From the NCBI GenBank assembly GCA_937926205.1, contig CALEYL010000062.1, positions 62,001 to 126,000 of the forward strand: DNA of 64,000 bases, given 5' to 3'. The notes below the pieces were generated by a model that ran no database searches, was not told where the DNA came from, and worked only from the letters and a program-made list of their open reading frames with translations. Positions 53,442 through 63,791 of the stretch are shown here, piece after piece (position 1 is the stretch's first letter; the number at the start of each line of letters is the position of its first letter). The stretch comes from an uncultured Saprospiraceae bacterium (GTDB lineage: Bacteria; Bacteroidota; Bacteroidia; Chitinophagales; Saprospiraceae). Both the position numbers and the translations under genes were made by a program.

Positions 53442-55337
53442 ATGCTTATCAGACGCTTTTCTATCCTTTGTGTTGCTTTGGCCTTTGGATCATTTTGCAA
53501 GGCTCAACCGATTATGACTGTTCCAAAGGTATATTCCAACATCAATATTGAAAATGGGAAGGTCTATCTGGAATACGAAGGACAAAAAGTGTTTTCGGAC
53601 GAACAATCCCCAAAATATACCCTGGAGAAACTAATCGGCAACCCTGTCGGCACAGAAACAGGGATTGAATTCAACTTTGACTTAGACCTAAACGGGAAAC
53701 TGTATTATGGCTTTATCCCATACGGCGATACCGACTATCCCCATCCTGTTTATTTTCGCGCTCCTGTTAACATCCGGGATGGGAAAGCGTTTTTTTCCAT
53801 CAAATCCATGGCGGGCACTTATGATATGGTTGGTTGGGAACGCCAGGAACAGGGAACACTGGGCTATCGGGTTGTAGACCAGGCCGGACAAATCCTCTAC
53901 GATGGCATTGTCAGTTTCAAAGGCAAGGGGCCATTTGAAGTCATTCCAACCATCATCGAGGGGCCGTTTGTCAACCTCCTTACCTCGGACGGTGCAACCT
54001 TTTCGTTTACCACCAACCTGCCGGTTCAGGCTTCTCTAACCGTCGGAGGGAAAACTTTTTCTGATTCCGCACCTGTGAAAAACCACGAAATCACAGTTTC
54101 CGGCCTGGCTGCGGCGACGACCTACCCTTATACCGTGCGTTACGGCAAGCTGGAATTAAATTTTTCATTCCAAACAGCGCCAAAACCCGGTTCTTCCAAG
54201 GCTTTTACATTTTCTTATGCCAGCGATTCGCGTGCCGGACAGGGCGGTGGCGAAAGAAATGTCTGGGGTTCGAACAATTACATCATGAAAAAAATCCTGG
54301 CACTGGGTCGATTGAAGAATGCTGCTTTCATGCAATTTACCGGCGACCTGATCAATGGTTACCTTGTAAATCCCGCCAATATGCATTTGCAATACGCCAA
54401 CTGGAAGCGGGCCATTCAACCCTTTGCGCATTATTCGCCTGTTATTGCCGCCATGGGCAACCACGAGGCGCTCATGCGAAAATTCATGTATAAATCACCC
54501 AATGGCCGGGATTCTATTTCGTTCCAGATCAACCGTTTCCCTTTTGAAACAGAATCTGCGGAAGCCATATTTGCTGAAAATTTTGTCAACCCCCGAAATG
54601 GCCCCGGGAGCGAAGACGGCGCTTCCTACGACCCTGATCCAAACAGCCCCGATTTCCCTTCTTACGACGAAAATGTTTTCTATTACACCTACGGCAATGT
54701 TGCCGTCATCGTCATGAACTCCGACTATCTGTACGCGCCCACTACCCGACGCATTCCCTACACGGGCGGCGGTGTACACGGATACATCATGGATCAGCAA
54801 CTCAAATGGCTGGAACAAACTGTAGCATTGCTGGAAAAGGACAAAAACATTGACCACATTTTCACTACCCAGCATACCCCCTGCTTCCCGAATGGGGGGC
54901 ACGTCGGCGATGACATGTGGTACGGCGGCGACAATACGCCCCGACCCTGGATTGCCGGAAAGCCCCTCGACAAAGGCATCATCGAACGTCGCGATCAGAT
55001 TCTGGACATTCTCGTGAATAAAAGCACCAAAGTAAGGGCCATCCTTACCGGCGACGAGCACAATTACAACCGCCTTCGCCTGACACCGGAGACCATTATT
55101 TATCCTGAAAATTACGACAACCCCAGAATCCGTTTATCCCGCACCATTTATCAGGTCAATAACGGAGCCGCCGGCGCCCCCTACTATGCTCAGGAAATAA
55201 CGCCATGGAGTCCATTTGTAGCCGGTTTTACCACACAAAATGCTTTGGTGTTTTTTCATGTGAAGAAAAAACGCATCGAGGTAGAAGTTGTCAATCCGGA
55301 TACACTGGAAGAAGTTGATCGTTTTCGTTTGAATTAG
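53442..55337 (+). CDS. Exported metallophosphatase (purple-acid-phosphatase-like)
   Basis: A 631-residue exported protein (signal peptide MLIRRFSILCVALAFGSFCKAQ). Residues ~180-250 resemble a fibronectin/PAP N-terminal domain (FVNLLTSDGATFSFTTNLPV). The calcineurin-like catalytic domain follows: FSYASDSRAG, QFTGDLINGY (metal GD), AAMGNHEAL (GNHE), IFTTQHTPCF and the final GDEHNYNRL metal site. This order (D, GD, GNHE, H, GxxH) is the metallophosphoesterase signature, and the N-terminal layout is closest to purple acid phosphatases. There is no T9SS domain. It may release phosphate from organic esters outside the cell membrane. It is monocistronic. Confidence 0.85.
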   Translation: MLIRRFSILCVALAFGSFCKAQPIMTVPKVYSNINIENGKVYLEYEGQKVFSDEQSPKYTLEKLIGNPVGTETGIEFNFDLDLNGKLYYGFIPYGDTDYPHPVYFRAPVNIRDGKAFFSIKSMAGTYDMVGWERQEQGTLGYRVVDQAGQILYDGIVSFKGKGPFEVIPTIIEGPFVNLLTSDGATFSFTTNLPVQASLTVGGKTFSDSAPVKNHEITVSGLAAATTYPYTVRYGKLELNFSFQTAPKPGSSKAFTFSYASDSRAGQGGGERNVWGSNNYIMKKILALGRLKNAAFMQFTGDLINGYLVNPANMHLQYANWKRAIQPFAHYSPVIAAMGNHEALMRKFMYKSPNGRDSISFQINRFPFETESAEAIFAENFVNPRNGPGSEDGASYDPDPNSPDFPSYDENVFYYTYGNVAVIVMNSDYLYAPTTRRIPYTGGGVHGYIMDQQLKWLEQTVALLEKDKNIDHIFTTQHTPCFPNGGHVGDDMWYGGDNTPRPWIAGKPLDKGIIERRDQILDILVNKSTKVRAILTGDEHNYNRLRLTPETIIYPENYDNPRIRLSRTIYQVNNGAAGAPYYAQEITPWSPFVAGFTTQNALVFFHVKKKRIEVEVVNPDTLEEVDRFRLN

Positions 55338-55807
55338 GATAATCTGACCGAACTTGATTTGCCAACATTAGCAATTTTCCGTTTTTTTTACTTTTTCTAA
55401 TAATAGCCCCCCGGGATTTAATACAAATCAAAAATTGTGCAATTATCCCGACATAGAAAATATTTTTCTCAAAAGCAGCGATGGTTCATATATTTGTATC
55501 TTCGCTTTTGGTAACCCACTCCAGAAAACAAACAAAACATCTATTCCTCCGGGGAAAAACATTCAAAAAAAGAAGCTTTTCCCTAAATTGAAGTAAATCG
55601 GCGCATTGCCGGAATGTACAATTCATCCCTGTTGCCGGTGTTTCCAATTGCGAAATGTCCGGCGCTTTTAACCCCTTTAACTGTTCATTTTCAACACAAT
55701 CTACTTAACTACACTTCGAGCATCATAGAAGTGAGGGCTTTGTATTTTCGGAAACGTAAAATAGTAGAGGAAACTATATTTATTCATTCATGTAATCATG
55801 TTTGCTC
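55338..55807. other. 470-bp gap with long leader of the giant surface-protein gene
   Basis: The gap contains a -7 box (55489-55496) and then about 305 nt before the giant gene's ATG. No protein gene is supported here; a 65-codon frame at 55614-55811 lacks a good start and family match. The long leader may be regulatory. Confidence 0.6.
55489..55496 (+). promoter_or_regulatory. Candidate -7 promoter box for the giant surface-protein gene
   Basis: TATATTTG matches TAnnTTTG exactly. The -33 region 20 nt upstream is T-rich (TTTTTC) but lacks TTTG. Use would give a ~305-nt leader. Confidence 0.45.
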
Positions 55808-58800
55808 ATGAAGCAATTGCTACTTTCAATCACCCTGCTCTTTGGGCTGGTAATCCCACTATTTTCACAAGAACCACCAGACCAGTGTCCTGGTGGACAG
55901 CTTGTACTTGCCAGTACCTGCCAGGATGCCTGCGTACTCTGTGACATCGACGGATTAGTAGGGATTAATGACCTTGACGACCTTGGCATGGCGCCTCCCG
56001 GGTTTTGCGCCCCCCAGTTGCACAATACGCAATGGGTAGGATTTGTCGCAGGTACCTCCAGCATCCAGATCCAGATTACGCCTTTTGACTGCGCCACCAA
56101 CAACGGTTTGCAGATTGGTATTTACAACACACTGGATTGTACTTCCTTTAGCCTGGTTTCAGAATGCTATCCGGATATCGACCCTAACGTTGTTTCCGTT
56201 TACAACATGAACAACCTTATCGTGGGCGGCATTTATTTCATCGTCATAGACGGTAGCAATGACGACGTCTGTCAGTTCAGCGTAGATGTTACGCAAGGCT
56301 CAACAGTGGCGCCTGCTGTCACGCAGCAGTCGACTTTTCCGCAGCCACCTGGTTCTCCTTTTTGCGTGGGCGAATACGTCACAGTCAGTGCCACAACGTC
56401 TCAGTTTGCCAGTATTTATACCTGGACTTTAAACGGCGTGGAGGTGGCTTATACGCCGAATGCAAGTTTCCAGATTCCTCCCGGCACCCCTTCAGGAACG
56501 GCGCAAGTGTGTGTTACACCTTCCAATCCTTGTAGTGAAGGCCCTCAATTTTGCAGAAACATCACCATTTCGCCGCCGGATATGTTCACGGCTTCAGCAA
56601 CAATTTGTTCCGGACAAACCTATACTTTTCAGGGACAGACTTTTTTCAATCCCGGGGTTTACACGGTAAACGCAACGGGGGCGGATGGTTGTCTGGACGT
56701 CTACACCTTTACGCTGAATGTACTCGATCCGCAGTATGTCACAGTGAGTCCTTCGATTTGTGAAGGCCAGGTTTATTGGGTAGGCGCTCCCGGAAGCCCC
56801 GGAAGCCAGGCACTTTTTACAGGCGGCGTTTACACCGTTACCCTGCCCACAGTAAACGGAGGCTGCGATAGCATCGTTACGGTAAACCTGACGGTGAATC
56901 CTAACCTATTCCAACTGGTTCAGGAAAATATATGCCAGGGCGAATCTGTGACGGTTGCCGGCATGACTTTCAATTCGACCGGGGTTTATACCATCAACCA
57001 GCCAACGCCTCAGGGTTGTAACAGCCAGACGGTCCTCAACCTGACCGTTTATCCTGTTCCTGCACCGGTCAGCCTCGCGCCGGTCATCTGTGATGGCGAT
57101 GATTATATTGTGGATGGTACTATTATTCTAAGTTCGTCGGGCTTTTATCAATTTACACTGGAAAGCATAGGGGGGTGTGACAGCGTTGTCAACATCAGCC
57201 TAACGGAACTACCGCCTATCGTCACGAACCTCTCACGAACCATTTGTGCCGGACAAAGCTTTACCATCGGGAACGGGCCACCCAGAACCACGACAGGTAT
57301 GTACACGCAGGTGCTTACTTCGCTGGTAACCGGATGTGACAGTACAGTGAACCTGAACCTGACCGTACTCCCGGCCATTACCAGAACGATAAATGCCACC
57401 ATTTGCCAGGGCGAAAGTTACACGATGGGCGGGCAACAATTTACCACTCAGGGAACGCATGTCCGGGTTTTGAGTTCTCTGGTGTCTCCCTTTTGCGACA
57501 GTACCGTGACGCTGAACCTGACGGTCCTGCCCAATCGGTTTACCACTTTAAATGAAACCATTTGTGACGGCGAAACCTATACAGTTGGCAGTTCTACTTA
57601 TGATGCAAGCGGCACTTATCGCGACACCCTCGTGGCGGCTAATGGCTGCGACAGCATCATCACGCTGAACCTGACAGAACTGTCGCCAATCACGGGCACT
57701 CAGGACGCTACCATTTGCGACGGAGAAACGTATACCCTTGGAAGCAGTAGCTTTGATACAGACGGGATCTATCAGGTTACGCTGACCTCGTCAGGGGGCT
57801 GCGACAGTGTGGTTACCTTAAACCTGACCGTGCTGGATATTCCGCAGACGACCTTCAACGAGAGCATCTGCGAGGGGGAAACGTTCACGTTTAACGGCAA
57901 TCCATATACCATGAGCGGCGCCTATGTTGAAACGTTTATGGCTACATCAGGCTGCGATAGTGTCGTTACCCTGAACCTGGACGTCATTCAACCCAAACTG
58001 AGGTTGCTCAACATCGGTATTTGCACCGGCCAGACTTACAGCGTAGGCAACAGCACCTACGATTCTCCCGGCACCTATATAGATACGCTGGTAGCCGCTT
58101 CCGGTTGCGACAGTATTGTCACGCTGAACCTGACGGTAGCTAATATCCTGGAAGGTTTTGGTGTAGAGGAAATTTGTGAAGGTGAAGTTTTCAGCGTTGG
58201 CGGCATGAATTTCAGCACAACAGGAATGTATGACATCCCTTCTGTTACCCCTTCAGGTTGCGACAGTATTTATCATTTAAACCTGACCGTTCACCCCCTC
58301 CCTGTCACCAATCTTGTAGAAACCATCTGCGATGATGCAACCTACACCGTTGGTACATCTACGTACAATACCACCGGGGTTTATCAAAACACGTTGACTT
58401 CACTGGTCACGGGTTGCGACAGTATTGTGAATCTGAACCTGACAGTACTGAATACACCGGATGTAACGCTGGATATTGCCATCTGCGACGGGGAAAGCTA
58501 TACGGTGGGCTCTACAGCGTACAATGTCGCTGGTAATTATCAGCAGACATTTACTGCTGCCAATGGCTGTGACAGTACCGTTACGCTGAACCTCACCATT
58601 CTGAACGTTCCGGTAACAGACCTGGTCGAAAATATCTGCGACGGGGAAACCTATACCGTGGGTACATCGAATTACACCACTACCGGGGTTTATCAGGATG
58701 TGCTGGTGGCAGCAAATGGTTGTGACAGCATCGTCAACCTGGATCTCACCGTATTGGATGTTCCGCAAACAACCCTCACAGAGTTGATCTGCGCCGGAGA

Positions 58801-61800
58801 AATGTTCCCTGTAGGTAATTCCAGCTATTCTGCCAGCGGGGTCTATCAGGATATTCTGGTGGCGGCCAATGGCTGCGACAGCATTGTGACGCTCAACCTG
58901 ACCGTTGCACCGATTAAGGTGACCAATATTGTTACCAGCATTTGTGACGGCTCAACCTACGAAGTCGGTAACTCCAGTTATTCGGTAACCGGGATGTACA
59001 GCGATACGCTGACTTCAGCCGTTGGTTGCGACAGTATCGTAAACCTGAACCTGACCATTACTTCGTTCTACCAGATCAACCTCGTTGAAAGCATTTGTGA
59101 GGGTGAAACCTTTACAGTAGGGACATCCGTCTACGACCAGACCGGCATGTATACGAATATGTTTGTGGCGCAGGACGGTTGCGACAGCTTCATCAACCTG
59201 AATCTGACCGTCTTGCCGATATCCATAACAGATCTGGCAGAAACGATTTGCGACGGTGAAACGTATTCAGTAGGCAATTCTGATTATACCGTTTCGGGTA
59301 GTTATCAGGACATTCTGGTGGCAGCCAATGGCTGCGACAGTATTGTGAACCTCGTTCTGACGGTCAATCCGGTTTTCGAGACGAACCTGACTGAATTCAT
59401 CTGTGATGGAGAAAGTTATGCTGTCGGAAATTCCAGTTATACCACAACGGGGGTTTATCAGGATGTGATCCCTGCTTCGAATGGGTGCGACAGTACCGTA
59501 AATCTCAACCTGACTGTCTACCCGATTCCGGTAACCAACCTCACGGAGGTTGTCTGTTTCGGAGATACCTATTCGGTAGGCAGCTCTACTTATACTGCCA
59601 GTGGCACCTATCAGGATGTGCTGACTGCTGCAACGGGTTGTGACAGTATTGTGAACCTGAACCTGACCGTACGCAGTCTGATTGAAACCAACCTGACCCA
59701 AACCGTTTGCTTTGGCGATTCTTACAGCGTTGGTAATTCCACGTACACATCCAGCGGCACCTTCCAGGATGTGTTGACAGCAAGTAATGGTTGCGACAGT
59801 ATTGTGAATCTGAACCTGACAGTGCGCAACCTGATTGAAACCAACCTGACGCAAACCATTTGTGAAGGGGAGTCATGGCCAGTGGGTACTTCTAATTACA
59901 CCACAACCGGTATCTATCAGAATACGCTGACTTCCATACTGACAGGTTGTGATAGTATTGTGAATTTAGATTTGACGGTAGTTCCCACGCAGTTTACAAC
60001 CCTCACTGAGGCAATCTGCGACGGGGAGTCCTTCGCTGTAGGCACTTCCAATTATACCACAAGCGGGGTTTATCAGAATACCCTGACGGCTTCAACGGGT
60101 TGCGACAGCATCGTAACACTGAACCTGACCGTTCATCCGATTCCTCAGACCAATCTGGTAGAATCCGTTTGCGACGGCGAGTCTTATTCCGTTGGAACAT
60201 CAACTTATACCGTTAGTGGTAATTATCAGGATGTGCTGACGTCTACAGTAACCGGCTGCGATAGTATTGTCCGGCTGAACCTTACGGTAATTCCGATTCC
60301 CGTCACCAACCTTACCCAGGAAATATGCGACGGCGAAAGTTTCCAGGTTGGCAGTTCTTCCTACAATTCAAGCGGACAATATCAGGACCTGCTTGTAGCT
60401 GCGTCGGGTTGTGACAGTGTTGTAAACCTCAACCTTACCGTGAACAGCGTCTATGCTCTGACACTAACGGAATTGATTTGCGACGATGAGACGTTTACGG
60501 TGGGGAATACCAGTTTCAACACTACGGGGACATTCGTGGTGCCACTCCAGTCAGTATCGGGCTGCGACAGCATCGTGACACTCGTACTGACGACACACCC
60601 GTGCCAGTTGTCATTCAATACGCAGGGAACTGCAGCTCGCTGTAATGGCAACTCAGACGGTTCTTACCGTTTTGCCGTAACGGTGGGCACAGCGCCTTAT
60701 ACCTACAGCTGGCAGGGATTGGGCAATCCGCTGACCGGATCAGGAAACATTGCGGCCAATAACACCAATGCACAGATCAACAACCTGCCTGCAGGTAATT
60801 ACCGCATCACGGTGACAGACAGCTACGGTATAGTTGGCACCATTAATTTCAACATCAGCCAGCCTCCGGTATTAAACGCTTCTATTGCGCTTTCTAACCA
60901 CGAAGGTTTCAACATCAGTTGTGCGGGCGGTAATGATGGAATGGCGACAGCTTCGGCCACGGGCGGTACTGCACCCTATGTATACGCATGGAGTACCGGC
61001 GTAAATGGCTTAAGCATCGAAGACCTGAGCGCCAACACTTACACTGTTACCGTTACCGACCAAAACGGTTGTACAACAACGCAGCAGGCTTCTCTCACAG
61101 AACCTCAGTCCCTGAGCGTGGAGGTGGAAGTAACGGATCCGCTTTGTTACGGCGACCGTGAAGGGTTCATCAATATCCCTACCGTTTCCGGAGGGGTAGG
61201 ACCGTTTGTATATGCCCTGAACAATGGACCATTTACGGTAAGCCCTGTATTTGGAAATCTCGGCATCGGGGATTATGAAATCCATGTGCAGGACGCCAAT
61301 GGTTGTGAAACATCTATTACGGCAACTGTTGAGCAGCCTCAGGAGCTGATTGTGGATCTCGGTCCGGACATTCAGATCAGCCTGGGCGACAGCATTCGCC
61401 TTCCGGCGCAGACTTCGTATCCGGTCACTTCTTACCGTTGGAAAAATGACCCGGCATTGTCCTGCACCGATTGCTTCGACCCTATGGTCAGGCCTTTCGA
61501 AACTGCTGCTTTTTCGGTTGTTGTAACGGACGAAAACGGCTGTACGGATAGCGATGCCATTACGGTTTTTGTCGCCAAGAACCGCGATGTCTTTATTCCC
61601 AATGTATTTTCACCGAACGATGACGGCTTTAACGACATCCTGTACATCCAGGCAGGGCCGGAAGTAGCCAGCATCAAATCCTTCAAAGTATTCAACCGCT
61701 GGGGTGAAGCGATTATAGAGCTGGGAGATTTCCAGCCCAATGATCCTGCTTACGGTTGGGACGGCAGACACCGTGGCCAACTCATGAACGCGGCTGTATT

Positions 61801-61876
61801 TGTCTATTTTGCAGAGGTGGAGTTCATTGACGGTGAAGTAAAACTCTTCAAAGGCGATGTCGTGTTGATGCGTTAA
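55808..61876 (+). CDS. Giant surface protein: 26 tandem repeats, SprB-like repeats, gliding-type T9SS domain
   Basis: A 2022-residue T9SS-exported surface protein. Signal peptide MKQLLLSITLLFGLVIPLFSQ; a ~240-residue N-terminal domain; then 26 tandem ~51-residue repeats (residues ~264-1598), each with a first Cys in an ICDGE-type motif, a YTVGSS-type segment and a second Cys in GCDSIVNLNLTV; three SprB-like repeats at ~1600-1860 (NGNSDGSYRFAVTVGTAPYT, TGGTAPYVYAWSTGVNGLS); and the gliding-associated CHU_C domain at the end (NVFSPNDDGFNDILYIQ, FKVFNRWGEAI, GWDGRHRG). The paired Cys suggest disulphide-closed modules. Likely adhesin or matrix protein. The ATG is at 55808. Confidence 0.9.
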   Translation: MKQLLLSITLLFGLVIPLFSQEPPDQCPGGQLVLASTCQDACVLCDIDGLVGINDLDDLGMAPPGFCAPQLHNTQWVGFVAGTSSIQIQITPFDCATNNGLQIGIYNTLDCTSFSLVSECYPDIDPNVVSVYNMNNLIVGGIYFIVIDGSNDDVCQFSVDVTQGSTVAPAVTQQSTFPQPPGSPFCVGEYVTVSATTSQFASIYTWTLNGVEVAYTPNASFQIPPGTPSGTAQVCVTPSNPCSEGPQFCRNITISPPDMFTASATICSGQTYTFQGQTFFNPGVYTVNATGADGCLDVYTFTLNVLDPQYVTVSPSICEGQVYWVGAPGSPGSQALFTGGVYTVTLPTVNGGCDSIVTVNLTVNPNLFQLVQENICQGESVTVAGMTFNSTGVYTINQPTPQGCNSQTVLNLTVYPVPAPVSLAPVICDGDDYIVDGTIILSSSGFYQFTLESIGGCDSVVNISLTELPPIVTNLSRTICAGQSFTIGNGPPRTTTGMYTQVLTSLVTGCDSTVNLNLTVLPAITRTINATICQGESYTMGGQQFTTQGTHVRVLSSLVSPFCDSTVTLNLTVLPNRFTTLNETICDGETYTVGSSTYDASGTYRDTLVAANGCDSIITLNLTELSPITGTQDATICDGETYTLGSSSFDTDGIYQVTLTSSGGCDSVVTLNLTVLDIPQTTFNESICEGETFTFNGNPYTMSGAYVETFMATSGCDSVVTLNLDVIQPKLRLLNIGICTGQTYSVGNSTYDSPGTYIDTLVAASGCDSIVTLNLTVANILEGFGVEEICEGEVFSVGGMNFSTTGMYDIPSVTPSGCDSIYHLNLTVHPLPVTNLVETICDDATYTVGTSTYNTTGVYQNTLTSLVTGCDSIVNLNLTVLNTPDVTLDIAICDGESYTVGSTAYNVAGNYQQTFTAANGCDSTVTLNLTILNVPVTDLVENICDGETYTVGTSNYTTTGVYQDVLVAANGCDSIVNLDLTVLDVPQTTLTELICAGEMFPVGNSSYSASGVYQDILVAANGCDSIVTLNLTVAPIKVTNIVTSICDGSTYEVGNSSYSVTGMYSDTLTSAVGCDSIVNLNLTITSFYQINLVESICEGETFTVGTSVYDQTGMYTNMFVAQDGCDSFINLNLTVLPISITDLAETICDGETYSVGNSDYTVSGSYQDILVAANGCDSIVNLVLTVNPVFETNLTEFICDGESYAVGNSSYTTTGVYQDVIPASNGCDSTVNLNLTVYPIPVTNLTEVVCFGDTYSVGSSTYTASGTYQDVLTAATGCDSIVNLNLTVRSLIETNLTQTVCFGDSYSVGNSTYTSSGTFQDVLTASNGCDSIVNLNLTVRNLIETNLTQTICEGESWPVGTSNYTTTGIYQNTLTSILTGCDSIVNLDLTVVPTQFTTLTEAICDGESFAVGTSNYTTSGVYQNTLTASTGCDSIVTLNLTVHPIPQTNLVESVCDGESYSVGTSTYTVSGNYQDVLTSTVTGCDSIVRLNLTVIPIPVTNLTQEICDGESFQVGSSSYNSSGQYQDLLVAASGCDSVVNLNLTVNSVYALTLTELICDDETFTVGNTSFNTTGTFVVPLQSVSGCDSIVTLVLTTHPCQLSFNTQGTAARCNGNSDGSYRFAVTVGTAPYTYSWQGLGNPLTGSGNIAANNTNAQINNLPAGNYRITVTDSYGIVGTINFNISQPPVLNASIALSNHEGFNISCAGGNDGMATASATGGTAPYVYAWSTGVNGLSIEDLSANTYTVTVTDQNGCTTTQQASLTEPQSLSVEVEVTDPLCYGDREGFINIPTVSGGVGPFVYALNNGPFTVSPVFGNLGIGDYEIHVQDANGCETSITATVEQPQELIVDLGPDIQISLGDSIRLPAQTSYPVTSYRWKNDPALSCTDCFDPMVRPFETAAFSVVVTDENGCTDSDAITVFVAKNRDVFIPNVFSPNDDGFNDILYIQAGPEVASIKSFKVFNRWGEAIIELGDFQPNDPAYGWDGRHRGQLMNAAVFVYFAEVEFIDGEVKLFKGDVVLMR
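56597..60600 (+). repeat. 26 tandem ~153-bp repeats in the giant surface-protein gene
   Basis: The units average 154 bp and encode the 51-residue module. Amino acids are well conserved (ICDGE...GCDS...NLTV) while codons vary between copies, so long identical DNA stretches are short (mostly around the GCDSIV and NLNLTV codons). Confidence 0.9.
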
Positions 61877-61900
61877 GTATTTTCAGACTTACACCATAAG

Positions 61901-61929
61901 AAAAAGGCCTGCAAATTGCAGGCCTTTTT
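61901..61929. terminator. Bidirectional rho-independent terminator
   Basis: A perfect 10-bp stem (61905-61914 with 61916-61925) is flanked by A run 61901-61904 on the left and T run on the right. It sits between the giant gene (+, ends 61876) and the M3 peptidase gene (-, ends 61965), and would terminate both. Confidence 0.88.
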
Positions 61930-61964
61930 CGTTTATATCTATTAGCAAGGACTAAAGCCGATGG

Positions 61965-63668
61965 CTAAAACAAAGTATCGTCAACGCCTCCAAGCCAGGA
62001 TTCCAGATCGTCGATAACCGAAGCAAGACAACCGTCTTCAAAGGGCGAATGCAATCCGGCCAACTCTACCAGAGATAAAAAGGACTTGCTACCCCCCGCC
62101 TCACAAAGGCGCACATAGTCTGCCCAGGCGTGCTCGTGGTCTTCATTGTTACGTTTCCAAAACTGGAAGGCGCATATTTGTGCCAGGGTATAATCTATGT
62201 AATAAAATGGATAAGCGTAGATATGTGTCTGTTTCTGCCAAAAGGCGCCCGCGTCCAGATACGGATTGTCTTCGTAATTGCGGTGCGGCAGGTAAGCACG
62301 TTCCAGTTCGCGCCAGGCCTGGTGCCGTTGTTCAGGTGTAAAATCCGGATTTTCGTATACGATGTGCTGGAATTCATCAACAGCCACACCATAAGGCAAA
62401 AAGCAAACCGAGTCGTTGACATGTGCAAACCGGTATTTGTCTGCCTCCTCTTCAAAAAACAGGTTCATCCAGGGCCAGGTGAAGTATTCCATACTCATGG
62501 AGTGAATTTCACAGGCTTCATAGGTTGGCCAGTGGTATTCACCGATGCCCAGATTCCGGCTGCTGTAAACCTGAAATGCATGGCCTGCTTCGTGGGTAAG
62601 CACATAGATATCCTGGCTGCTGCCATTAAAATTCGAAAAGATGTAAGGCGCCTTGTAAGCGTTGACGTAGGTGCAATAGCCGCCCGTTGCCTTGCCCGCT
62701 TTGGCCTCGAGATCCATCAGGTTACACTCGCGCATAAACTGAAAAAAAGCGTTGGTTTGGGGCGAAAGTTCGGCATACATCGTGGAAGCATGACCGACAA
62801 TCCAATTGACGTCACCCTTCGGCTTCGGGTTGCCTGATGCAAAGCGAAAATCTTCGTCGTAGTGTTTAAGTACATCCAGACCAAGGCGCAGGCGCTGTCG
62901 TTCAAAAAGCGAGGTAGCCAGAGGCACGATGTGTTCTCTTATCTGGCGGCGAAAATTGCTGACCATTTCAGCGTTGTAATCCGTACGCAGCATACGGGCA
63001 TAGCCCAAAGGTACGAAATTTGGATACCCCAGTTTTTGAGCGATGCGGTGCCTGGTTTTGACCAGCAGATCAAAAATACGGTCAAATTCAGATGCATTTT
63101 CGACAAAAAACTGCCATTTAGCCTGCGAAGCGGCCGCCCGTATGTTCCGATCCGGAGAAGTTTCCATCCGTTGGATAGAAGAAAGATTGTAAGTCTCCCC
63201 CTGAAAATGAATCTCAGCGCCCGCTTTCAGCTTGATGTATTCGCTGCTCAGGCGATTTTCCTCCTGAAGGTCTTCAATAATTTCCGGAGCAAACGTTTTC
63301 AGACTCAGTTCGGCAATTCGAAAAAGTTGTTGCCCCCACTTAGCCTCCAGTTCTTTGCGGAAAGGAGAGTCAATTAAAGCCTGGTAAAGGCGGTTGGTAA
63401 GCGCTTCTACATGTGGAATCTGCTCGTCAAAAAAAGCATTTTCCGCCTCATAAAAAGCATCAAGGGTATTAATTGTGTGCCGGATCTGGCAAATACTTCT
63501 CAGAGAGAAAAAAGTTTCTTTCAGTTCATTGAGCTGATCAAAGATGCCGGATTGCACCTCAAAAGAATTGGCCTGTTGAAATTGGGCTAAAAGATCATTG
63601 AACCGCGTAGTCATTGCCTCCAGATCAGGGCGGTTGTATTGGTAGTCTTCAAATTTTAGCATTGGCAT
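61965..63668 (-). CDS. M3-family oligoendopeptidase
   Basis: A 567-residue zinc metallopeptidase of the M3 (PepF/oligoendopeptidase-like) family, which cleaves short cytoplasmic peptides. The zinc motif is His359-Glu360-x-x-His363 (LTHEAGHAFQVYSS) with the second-helix ligand in YEACEIHSMSMEYFTWP. The N-terminal half is the helical lid (RNIRAAASQAKWQFFVENAS). The start is uncertain by two codons (MPML...). It is monocistronic, with a shared terminator at 61901-61929. Confidence 0.94.
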   Translation of the reverse strand: MPMLKFEDYQYNRPDLEAMTTRFNDLLAQFQQANSFEVQSGIFDQLNELKETFFSLRSICQIRHTINTLDAFYEAENAFFDEQIPHVEALTNRLYQALIDSPFRKELEAKWGQQLFRIAELSLKTFAPEIIEDLQEENRLSSEYIKLKAGAEIHFQGETYNLSSIQRMETSPDRNIRAAASQAKWQFFVENASEFDRIFDLLVKTRHRIAQKLGYPNFVPLGYARMLRTDYNAEMVSNFRRQIREHIVPLATSLFERQRLRLGLDVLKHYDEDFRFASGNPKPKGDVNWIVGHASTMYAELSPQTNAFFQFMRECNLMDLEAKAGKATGGYCTYVNAYKAPYIFSNFNGSSQDIYVLTHEAGHAFQVYSSRNLGIGEYHWPTYEACEIHSMSMEYFTWPWMNLFFEEEADKYRFAHVNDSVCFLPYGVAVDEFQHIVYENPDFTPEQRHQAWRELERAYLPHRNYEDNPYLDAGAFWQKQTHIYAYPFYYIDYTLAQICAFQFWKRNNEDHEHAWADYVRLCEAGGSKSFLSLVELAGLHSPFEDGCLASVIDDLESWLGGVDDTLF

Positions 63669-63732
63669 CGTGGGTGATTTTACTTTTCACGCGCCAAAAA
63701 TACTGTTTTAAACAAAAAACCGGGTGAAAATT

Positions 63733-63770
63733 AAAAGGTTCCTGCCCAAGACCTGAACAGGAACCTTTAA
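63733..63770 (-). terminator. Hairpin terminator of the right-edge gene
   Basis: The stem AAAGGTTCCTG / CAGGAACCTTT (63734-63744 with 63758-63768, 11 bp, 13-nt loop) is followed on the minus strand by TTAATTTTC. It lies 24 nt past the stop of the partial gene. Confidence 0.7.
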
Positions 63771-63791
63771 ATGTAATCGAAGCGATTGAAT

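Noticed and set aside
55614..55811. A 65-codon frame in the leader of the giant gene
   Set aside because: No family resemblance and no good start; its end overlaps the giant gene's start. It was treated as leader sequence.
56597..60600. Could the regular 153-bp repeats be a CRISPR array?
   Set aside because: The units are coding, in one frame, and vary synonymously. There are no short identical repeats separated by unique spacers.
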